NCBI GenBank assembly: GCA_035578905.1
Contig: JAQJVL010002171.1
Span: 1-64,000, forward strand
Reading direction: 5' to 3'
Length of the DNA stretch: 64,000 nt
Origin: Stictocephala bisonia
Lineage: Eukaryota; Arthropoda; Insecta; Hemiptera; Membracidae
Shown one piece after another: positions 26,847 through 36,088 of the stretch (position 1 is its first letter; each line of letters opens with the position of its first letter). Below the pieces are notes generated by a model. The model made no database searches, was not told where the DNA came from, and worked only from the letters and a program-made list of their open reading frames with translations. Position numbers and translations under genes: made by a program.

Positions 26847-28852
26847 CTAACTTTCATCCTCTTCAGCCAAGTCATCCAATTCATCAAATTCAAGGCTGTT
26901 GTTATCAGTAGCCAGCTTCTTGTAGAAAGAATGGAACTGAGGATCAATCAGGTTGAACATGGAGAGAAGGTCCTTCTTTTTCTTTGGGTTTACTGGCAAA
27001 GCTCTTGTATAGGATCTTGCAACTTCAACGTTTTCTGGCCGACCCTTCTTACCTCTCAAGATACTGAAAGATCTGAACGGAGAAAAAGGATTAAGGTCAT
27101 ACTTGAAATATATTCTTCCAAAGTCTTGGGTGTACCTTAACCACCGTACTTTTAACCATTCAACTTTTTGTTTGTCATCGTCAACTTTTCGATGTACCAG
27201 CACATTTTTCAATAAACTAGAAAAGTCTTTAAAGTAATGTTGGTCCATTTCAATTACTTTGAATTTCTTTCTTCCAGATAATGTGCGGACAAACTGACAC
27301 CAATCACGTGGTACCATGATCCTGTACTGATCACTACTATTGCTTGCGTTGGCTGAAGAGTGAAGTTTCTTTTTAGCTCTTTCAATACGAGCGTGATCAC
27401 TATCACATTCGAGGCGTGTATGGCCAGGCAGCAAAAACTTTTGATCTATAACTTGAATGGTTTTTTTCTTTGTCAGAGCGTAAGAAAACATGGTGGCAAT
27501 GTTAATATTCCGATTTTGCCCTCCACAAGTGTCAGAGTATGTGGTGACATGCTCGATATTATCTGGAAGATCCATCAACTTTTTAAAGACACAAGAGGCA
27601 ATGTCATCTGAGCCTCTGCCTGCATCAATTTCACTCCACATGCAGCAGTAAGAAGACTCTTGATCATTCGAACAGTCTCTTATAGTGAGGTTGTACATAG
27701 ATAGAAACCTCTTGTAATAAGCAATATTAGATGACAAGCAGGGTACAGGGAGAACCTGTTGGAGATCAAACACCAATAGAGCTCTATTGTCATAGAATTT
27801 TGAAAGGTTTTTATCATGACTTTTCATATCATAACCCTCCTGTGCTTCCTTCACGTGAGAGTCATGCATATCCGAAATGATTTGGCGATCTGATTTATTT
27901 GTTGAATGTCTTATCCTTAAAATGTACTCATCACATTTGTTGCATGTGTCAATGAATGGCTGTTTGAATTTATAGCCTTTGGCATTAAACTGTTTTCTAA
28001 AAACATCATAACATGCTGATTTCTGATGACCATTTTCAATTCTGTGTTCACAGTATTCCTTATACATAATCTTTATATTTAAATTACTTGGTAGAAATAT
28101 TTTTTTTGACGAGCTATCACGCCTAGCGTAGTGACTCTCATGCCTTGGATATCTGTCAATAAACATATTAATTTCTTCTATTTCATCACTTGAAGTTTTT
28201 AACTGTTGTGGGTGCTTACCACGCATATCTCCCTGGATAATGCCACTTGAAGAAGCCTTAACTTTATGAATAATGACATCGACCTTGCCTCTATTTAATC
28301 CAAAAACACCCATGAACATATTTTTACAAACTTCTATTTCAGTTGTATCTAAGGTAATGTAGTACGATACAGTCACGAGCCGATCACGTGTAACTTTTGT
28401 GTCACTGTTATCTTCCTTTTTTCTACAAACAGATGGTCTGGAAATTTTAATTCTGTCAGCTAATGCTTGGTCCCTTGCACAAACTGGCAGTGTATAAAAG
28501 TCATTAAATATTTTTCTTTGGTCTTCTGGTTTGATCTTCTCATCGCACTTCCTTTTATTGCAGCACTTTCCAACTGGTTTGAATACCTTGGCTGAAAATA
28601 ATACACCTTTTCTATTTTTATAGTCCAATCCTTGATCCTTTTTCAACTTTTCTTCTTCTCTTTTTCTAATACCTTTCATTCTTTTTACGCATTTACTGGT
28701 TTTACTACATTGTATTGTGTTTTCGGAGTTCTCGTTCTCGTTGCAGTTTTCTAGATTTAGGCCTACTTCATTTTCAGCTAGTTTTAACGTAGGCCTACTG
28801 GCATAAGCCTTGGGATGGGCTTTGGTGTTTCTGTGGGTAGATAGACCATCAT
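26847..28852 (-). CDS. DUF7869-like gene, exon 5 (catalytic-type domain)
   Basis: Open for 2006 bp from the acceptor TTTTTTACAG to TAG 26847-26849. Entry in phase 1 matches exon 4. It contains every conserved block of the family. The tail ends in an acidic stretch, LEFDELDDLAEEDES. Confidence 0.85.
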
Positions 28853-30793
28853 CTGTAAAAAACAAATTGTATTAGTGAATATCAACTGCAGTACATCTGC
28901 ATGGCTCATCAAATTTATAATTAAATGAAATTATATTAAAAATAAACATCGGAAGGAATTAAATAGATTTTTCTTAAAAAAGATTTTCTCCCATTACCAA
29001 CACACAATGGCATCGATTATCGCTCGGCACTTTAGCTTTGTTAAGTCTGCTGTTTTAGCCTGGCATAAGAATTCACTCGTACATTTGCCTTTCTTAGCCA
29101 ACGGGCAAATTAGCTTCACTCCATTTCCCTCCTTAGTCTTGCAAATCTGTATTGGTTACCTTTATTCTAGAGCTATACCAAGCTATACATATCAAAGTTT
29201 TTTTTAAAGATTTAATGTATAACTATTTATGCGGGACTAACATTTTGATTCATCTTCCATAAGATTAGTAAGGGTTGTTAGTAGTTTCAATCATGTACAG
29301 AACCACTGCAAGTGGATGTTGATTGAAAATACAAAATTTCAAACTTGACTGCAACTGCTGTATCTGTAATAACACGCATTAGGCAATAAGAGAATTAAAC
29401 TGTGGAGTAGGCCTAATGTAATGCAGTACCAATAAAATGGGATGTATTTTGATGATTGTTTCACTTTCTCCACAGTAAAAAATTAATTCTCCTATTCATA
29501 GAACAGTAGAAAAAAATGTTTTTAAAGAAATAAGCCTACCTTTACTTTTATTATGTTCTTCGGAACATCTTTCTCTAATTTTTTGTCTCTTTGCGTTACT
29601 TTCTGAATCAGGCAACCAATCAGGATCAGAATCTGTGTCGTCCACATCACTTCCACAAATGGCCTGCAAAAAATAAAGTCATTAATGACGAACATTAAAA
29701 ATATGTACGTGCAATATGTGGTAGTTTATAGACAGTTTCAAATCTATGATATATTTTATATTCTCATAAAATAGAAAATATGGCTCACCTGAAAAAGACT
29801 ACTTTTTTTTCATTTTCTACCAATTCTTCGTTATTTTTACTAACTTCCTTACCATTTTTCTTGCTTATGGATTCAATAAGCTTGTATTCTTCATTTTCGA
29901 AAGAAATACATTCTTCAAAACTTACAGGCATCTCCTGAAAATAAGAAGTAACTTTGAAGTACCGGTAACTGTATATTTAAAGTTAGTGTAGAAGCTATTT
30001 ATGTTATCAAGCTATTTAATTTGTTAAAATACTTTTGATATCAATGTTAAAAAAACTTAATTAAATCTTAATATAGGCTATTGAAACTAAACTAATTCTC
30101 TAAACAAACATGTTTTAACGTTTACTTAAACGGGATAACTCTAGTGATTAAAGTAAAAGTAATTAACCTAGTTAGTCAATTCTAGTAACTTACATCAAGT
30201 GAGGCAAGTTGGATTTCGATGTCCATCTCCATCGGACTATTTACGGGAGATTCAGTTTCAATTTCCACATTTTGTGATATTTCAATAGGAAGACTTTCCA
30301 ATACGGGAATTTCCAGATTATCTCCGATGTCTTCAATAATTGTAATGGGAAGATTATCTAAGTCAACATCTTGCTGATCGCCTCCAAAATTTGGATTAAT
30401 TTCCCCTTCCAAAAAGTAATGAGTGTCTTCTATTTCCATTGGAAAAACCTCCACTTCAGAATCAGTAGGATTAGGCCTAAGCCTATCCTGTAACAAAATA
30501 ATAACTTAGTAATTGGTTGCTATTAAGATTCAAATACATAAGCCAGTTTTTAAACAAAAACAATATAAAATATTCTTGCTTTCATATTACTGTACACTTA
30601 TGCACATTAGATATTACAAGAATAGTATAATATCTCTTATGATATCATAAAATCAAATACTAACCTCAAAGTTTGTATCCATGTCATCCCAGTTTTCACT
30701 CTCTGACTGAGCAGGAATTCCATCTTCCTTTGTTGCCAAAGAAACTAACAGTTTTGTCCGACGACTTACACTGATATTTTCTTTTGAATTCAT
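26847..30793 (-). CDS. DUF7869-like protein of a DNA transposon (5 exons)
   Basis: Exons: 30665-30793, 30194-30487, about 29789-29934, 29540-29663 and 26847-28852, about 898 residues. The N-terminal 230 residues are acidic and low in complexity (DDTDSDPDWLPDSES). The large last exon carries a basic Cys-rich region, CNKCDEY, then LLVFDLQQVLPVP, TTYSDTCGGQNRN and LLPGHTRLECDSDHARIERA. This series of D, D and D/E blocks is characteristic of DUF7869 proteins and could be an RNase H-like transposase core; that function is inference. Acceptors and donors are canonical. Exon 3 to exon 4 is out of frame with the GTGAGC donor; see findings. The terminal repeats around the gene argue for a transposase rather than a host gene. 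Confidence 0.75.
29540..29663 (-). CDS. DUF7869-like gene, exon 4
   Basis: 124 bp with acceptor TTTTTTGCAG and donor GTAGGC. Frame reads ICGSDVDDTDSDPDWLPD and ends in phase 1, which fits exon 5. Acidic SDSDPDW-type segments precede the DUF7869 region in related insect proteins. Confidence 0.7.
29789..29934 (-). CDS. DUF7869-like gene, exon 3 (donor uncertain)
   Basis: Acceptor TTATTTTCAG is clear and the frame reads EMPVSFEECISFENEEYKLI. The best donor, GTGAGC after 29789, leaves two extra bases and would shift exon 4. Phase-0 donors GTTAGT (after GKE) or GTAGTC (after ENEKK) would keep the frame. An eight-A run near the end could also hide a one-base error. Confidence 0.5.
30194..30487 (-). 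CDS. DUF7869-like gene, exon 2
   Basis: 294 bp, acceptor TTTGTTACAG, donor GTAAGT, phase 0 on both sides. It encodes a very acidic segment (VDLDNLPITIIEDIGDNLEI) without a known domain. Confidence 0.7.
30665..30793 (-). CDS. DUF7869-like gene, exon 1
   Basis: 129 bp from ATG to a GTTAGT donor, phase 0. It reads MNSKENISVSRRTKLLVSLA and ends ENWDDMDTNFE. The subterminal motif array begins about 140 bp upstream of its ATG. Confidence 0.65.
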
Positions 30794-30936
30794 TACTTTA
30801 CGTAGTTTACTTTAAAAAAAAACACATTTCAATAATTAGTACTTTGGACAGCATTAGAATCTAAGAACTAGCAAATGACAAAACATGGTATGTTTATATA
30901 TCAGCTGATGCAATGTCAAAATTTGACTTAAATGAG

Positions 30937-31375
30937 GATGGCAAAAGCTGATAAATCTTGTTATCAAGTTTTGCCATCTGTTAAAACTACAAATGTGTTA
31001 CCTTTGAAACCTTCTGTTGTGGATAAGAAAACATAACAGGTTTTGTCATCTTAAGATTGATTATTAATAAAACCTGCAAAATATAACAAAACCTGATATA
31101 ATTACTTATCAAATTTTGCCATCTACACGATGATTCGATTATCTTAAACCCAATGTCGAGTAGTTGATATATACTGACATAACAAAATTTGTCATCTTTA
31201 GTATTGGAGAAAAACTACATATCAGGTTTGGGCAAGGCCTATATCTCAGTTATTAATAGAGATACAACTTATCTGATTATGGCATCTTGTAGATCACTCT
31301 TTTATGAACACGCCCATATGCATAACTCAATTCGGCCAAAAATATGACTTATCAGCTTTTGTCATCTACTCACAG
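30937..31375. repeat. Array of subterminal motifs
   Basis: Variants of TTATCARRTTTTGYCATCTA occur at about 30937 (inverted), 30961, 31031, 31104, 31178, 31267 and 31346, mostly 70-90 bp apart. A weaker copy is present near the left end (26381-26398). They lie between the right terminus and exon 1 and are likely transposase-binding sites and part of the gene's 5' region. Confidence 0.7.
31344..31375 (-). repeat. Right terminal inverted repeat
   Basis: Reverse complement of the left repeat with one difference. It contains the terminal copy of the subterminal motif array. Confidence 0.88.
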
Positions 31376-31379
31376 ATTT

Positions 31380-31758
31380 TATGTCTGCAAGTTCTCAAAT
31401 TCATACTTTTTTATATGAATTACATTGGCCATTAACGTTGTTTATTTAAAAATTCCATCGGCGTTGAAAAAAATCTGAATGCTTCTTTAGGATGACTTGA
31501 AAATCGAAATGTTGGATGCTGGAAATGTTCTAATTGGTCGAAGGCGACAGCCGACAACGATCAACCAACACAACACAAACAAGCTATCCAGTGGGAGTGA
31601 AAGGGAAACTGGGTTCGTTGTAACGTAACGTAACCTACAAGCAACGCCATCTCTGTGAATTTTGTACCTGACTTGTGCATTGCCCGAGAAGCTCACCATA
31701 TTTATAGGCCTATTTAACATTTTTACAATTAATTTTCTAACTATAGTACAAAGGAAAG
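31380..31758 (+). promoter_or_regulatory. 5' region of the UPF0390/L10K-like gene
   Basis: The 270 bp before the ATG are less AT-rich than the surroundings and lack a TATA box at a fixed place, as in many housekeeping promoters. A tandem GTAACGTAACGTAACC stands at about 31620. The transposon end lies 383 bp upstream of the ATG. Transcription start was not determined. Confidence 0.35.
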
Positions 31759-31852
31759 ATGCCACAGGGAAAGTTGAGAACCAAAGCCAAGTTACCTGCC
31801 AGCGTTGCTAAAAAGGCTAAAGCTTCAAAGGGACCAGCCGTTGCTCGTAAAA
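31759..31852 (+). CDS. L10K-like exon 1
   Basis: 31 codons plus one base, from ATG with AAAG before it, to a perfect GTAAGT donor. Encodes the conserved MPQGK start and a lysine-rich stretch. Confidence 0.87.
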
Positions 31853-34800
31853 GTAAGTGTTGTTTTCTTGGCCATGTTCAGAGATTTTAAATTGTAATTT
31901 CTCGATTAAAAGTAGCTATAGACCTATGTAGGCCTAAATTTTATGTCATAATCCAAATAGATTATACTTAGCATAACTGTTCTTATTTTATGTAGATAGG
32001 CCTCTGCAAATTTAGGACACTCCTAAAATAGGAAAACTATTTCCAGTATAAGAAAATAGGCCTATAACAAATTAATCCATTTTATAAAATTTGAGAAAAT
32101 TGGTTATTTTGAGAAATTGGTTTTGATGAGGTCCTAGTCATATTGTGTTTTTTTTAGTGATGGACAAATGATTTAATAGGTTTTGCAGAAGGTAAGTACA
32201 AAACTATATCCAAATTACCAAAAGTGAAATTTGTCTTATCTAACATAGCCTCACTTAATATAGCCTACCTTAGATTAAATCCAGGTTGCTGGCCTCCAAC
32301 GCAACCTGCTGGTGAAATGTAATTTTGTTTTTGGTGGCTAAATGGTTGCTTGTTGGTGGCAGTGATAAGCAATATGCTGCAAGACTGGTTTTTGATTGAG
32401 AAATAGTTATTGTAAAGAAAAATTAGGTAGCCTAATAATATAGTTTCTTGCCACCTCAAAATAATTTAAATTTACTGTCCCAAAGTAGGCCTAGATAAAA
32501 TTGGGATAGATTAACTGTGGAGATCATTTCATTGTGTGGAAAACTTGTTTCTTGTTGTTGGGAAATTAGAAAACTTGATTTTTATTAGAGAATATAAACA
32601 ATGAAAAAAATAAACGTCATTTTTGAAAGTTTTTTTATTTGTAGCCTATGTTTTAGACCAGTGGTTCTCAACCTTTTAACACTGGCGCCCCCCTTTGAAC
32701 ACTGAAGATAGCTCACGCCTCCCCTCCAGTCAATAATTGGTTGGTTCAAGTTAGATCAGTGAAATTATGAAACTGACAATGCTAACTCTATGTTAGCAAA
32801 AGCTGGGATGCAAAATAAAAATCCAGATATATTTAAATACGAAAGTTTATTTGATGGTTTTTAAAGTTTTTGTTTTTTAACAAAATATATATTTTTTAAT
32901 TTTTTTTCTTTGTACCCTCATGCTTCCTCTGAAATTCTCTCACGCCCCCCCTGGGGGGCGCGCCCCCCAGGTTGAGAACCACTGTTTTAGACTATTTATA
33001 AAATAGCCTATAGGCCTAGTTGGTTTTGAAAAAAATATGATGTCCCTTTAAAAACACAAACCTAACCTAAGCTAGTGCATGCTACCAAACCATATAATAT
33101 AATCAAACTTAACACAGCATTCGCAAAATTTTTTTTTTATTTTATAAAAGTGTAATTTCATGATTAGTATATATAACGATTATTTATGTAATGACAGGCC
33201 TATAGGTGTAATTTCATAAATAATATGCTTAAAGATTAATTCATGTAATGACTCACCACTAAATAAACATGCCTTTTATGTATTTTGCTAGGCAGGTAGT
33301 CGGATGGTCAAGTGGCCATCCCAATAGCTTAGGCAGGGATGATTTAGAACAAATTACAAATTTTTGTCGAGGTACATTGGGTTAGGATAGATAAGGTTTC
33401 GTAAGTGAAGTTGGTAACTACTCACTTTCTTGCCACCTAGGAAAACACAATTTCTTGTTGAAAAAGTAGTGAAATATATATCTATTGAGAAGGTTGATTT
33501 CATTTTTTACAGAAAAATCATAAACTATTCTTTTATCTGATAGTGGAAAAAACAACTTTTTTAATTTTTCAAAATTTTTTAATTTTAGATATGTTTTTTT
33601 ATGCTGATCACGATTAACTTATATGATTGATTTTTAAATAACATTATTTGTTTACCCCGAAAATGCACTTTTTTCTGATTTAACCATGAAAATACCTTAC
33701 TATAGGTGCAAAAATTGTGTGCACCTGAGTTTGAAGGTTGGTTTCTTAGGAAGTACGAGTTAAATTTGTGTTGGTTTGAGGCCTACGACAAGTCTAATCA
33801 CATAATTGTTTTCCTCGTTTAATTATTAGCCTACATTATGACATATGCTTTTTATAATTGTATTATAAGTTTTAATAATTTTTATCTTAGCTGGAACAAC
33901 AAAAGTACTGGAATTTTAACTGTACATAAAATGTATACCGTTATTACTCAACCAATAAATTTATCGTAATTATATTTTTATACCTCGTTGATATTCCGGT
34001 TGATTTTAACCTCGTTGAAGTTCCGGTCAATTCCCTGAAATATTGTTTTCTGGCCTCTTGATAAAAATTATTAAAACTTATAATAAAATTTAAAAATGCA
34101 TATGTTATAATGTAAAATTAAACAAGGAAAACAATTATGATTAGATTTTTTTTGGGAGTCTTAGTTCCTTAGAAAACAAACTTCAAACTCGGGTGCACAT
34201 AATTTCTGTACCTACATTAATTGTCTTTTTACTCAACAAAAATTCGTATTTTGTGTTAAATTTGAGTGCCTGGCCTGTGACGCTGGCCGTCACTTCGGTG
34301 AGAATAAAGGTGAATTTGGTTTTTGTGGTTAATATAGTTGGTGTAGCCTATATAATGGTCGCGTAATGGCCGCTAATTGCTATTAACCGCAATGATAGTT
34401 TTTCCGTTATATCTTGAGAAATAATTGTTATAGACCAAAATAATTAAGTTCACATTCGTATTTACTGCAAAAAAACACATAAAAATAACAAAAAAATAAT
34501 TGAAATTATCGTTTAAATTAACGGAAATAGCCTATGTCAAAAACACTGAAAGATATGACATTGATTTTTTTCGAATTTTTCGGTAAGATATATGATTTCC
34601 ATGGAAATAATATATCTTGTGAAAATTTGTCCTATTCTTGACCCATTTCAGGCAAGTTTTCAAATTTTAATTCGTAGCAAGAAACTGCATAAATACTGTA
34701 TAGTCTATTTTGTTGAAGTATTAACATCCATTAAATTTGTGTTTTAAGAAGAACACAATTAAGAAATGCGTTAAATAAAACAAACTGTTGAAGATGATAG

Positions 34801-36031
34801 TTACTTTTTCTTATAATGGCAGGCGATTTTTGGATAATTTACTCAGGTTTATTCTAAAATTTGGAAAAAATAATTATTTACTGTTTACAAACCTACTTAT
34901 ATTTATTTGGTATCAATATATTCAAATATGGGCTGTTATATAATATTTAAAACATACGGTAACAGTTTGTATGTAACATTTATAAATTAATTTTTAAAAT
35001 AGCGATAAGGAGGCTTATCCATTGGGAACCGTTGTAATAGTAAAATAAGGAATGTGAAATAGCCAAAATATTCTTAATTTTATATAGTTTCAGGAGGTTA
35101 CATTATTTATATAATATAGGCAAAAATAAATTTACTGTAAATCTATAAATGATAACAGTACAAAAAAACTGAAAATTGGATACACTACCGCTAATGCATT
35201 TTATTAAAAAAATGTCCTAAACATTTTGTAGAAACACTATAACTAAAATTTAGCTAAAAACAAGCTCTATCAAATAAATACTGTCATCACTCTCATAATC
35301 ATCTTGAGGCTCTCAGATCACTGTTCCCCAAAGAAAAATCTAACAACCCTTCAACATCAGAAGGATTATCATTTGATGACAATTCGTCCTGTAGCAAGTC
35401 GCGGACATCCCCAACCCTATCAAACAGATTATTAGACATCTAAAATAATAAGTAATAAGACTACTTAACTATTTATAACTTTAATAAATAGTTAAAAACA
35501 AAATAAAAACCTAATTACACTATGAAGACATAGCATATGTAGGCATAACGTATTTCAGTATATATTATTATAAATATCACTAAACATCACTCCCTACTAC
35601 ACACTGATCAACATATAAACGCTCTAAAACACATTATAATTGGGCCGGTTTGAAAGCGACCTGCATGAAATATTTAGTGAATGTAGGGGCTCTAGCAGCA
35701 GAGGAGAAGTATTCCACCTCTGGATGGAGAGGGGCAGTTTTGGGAGTGGGGACAACGGACACAAGCAGCTGGTGAAGTTGCGCTTAGCACTTCATTTCCT
35801 TCGCTCCCTTTGTTTGCAGATTATGTTAAAGGTAATAGAGAAAATTGGTTGAATTATAAAAGTTGATATAATATAACCATAATCTTGTGTATCGTCATTT
35901 TTGTAGTTATTGTAAATCATATTGAAATTGAGTTTTATGTTCTTGCTCGATCTATCACGAATTATACAGTTAACAAAGTACACATATAAAAATTGCATAC
36001 AAAGTAATCTATATTTATAAAAGAGGATGTT

Positions 36032-36088
<57 letters not shown>

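Larger units (their letters stand above)
26158..31375 (-). mobile_element. 5.2-kb DNA transposon with DUF7869-type gene
   Basis: Terminal inverted repeats of 32 bp (26158-26189 and 31344-31375, one mismatch) start CTGTGAGTAGATG. They are flanked by ATTT at 26154-26157 and 31376-31379, read as a 4-bp target duplication. The element holds one spliced minus-strand gene (26847-30793) and, upstream of it, repeated subterminal motifs at 30937-31375. Four-base duplications occur in Sola transposons, which makes Sola a candidate superfamily, but this is inference. It lies next to a broken Harbinger gene. Confidence 0.82.

Noticed and set aside
32941..32970. GC-rich inverted stretch as a transcription terminator
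   Set aside because: It is the inner part of the hAT MITE terminus, and hairpin terminators of the bacterial type are not expected here.
35640..35852. Possible exon in the L10K-like intron
   Set aside because: Short open stretch with glycine/serine wording but no splice sites or family resemblance.
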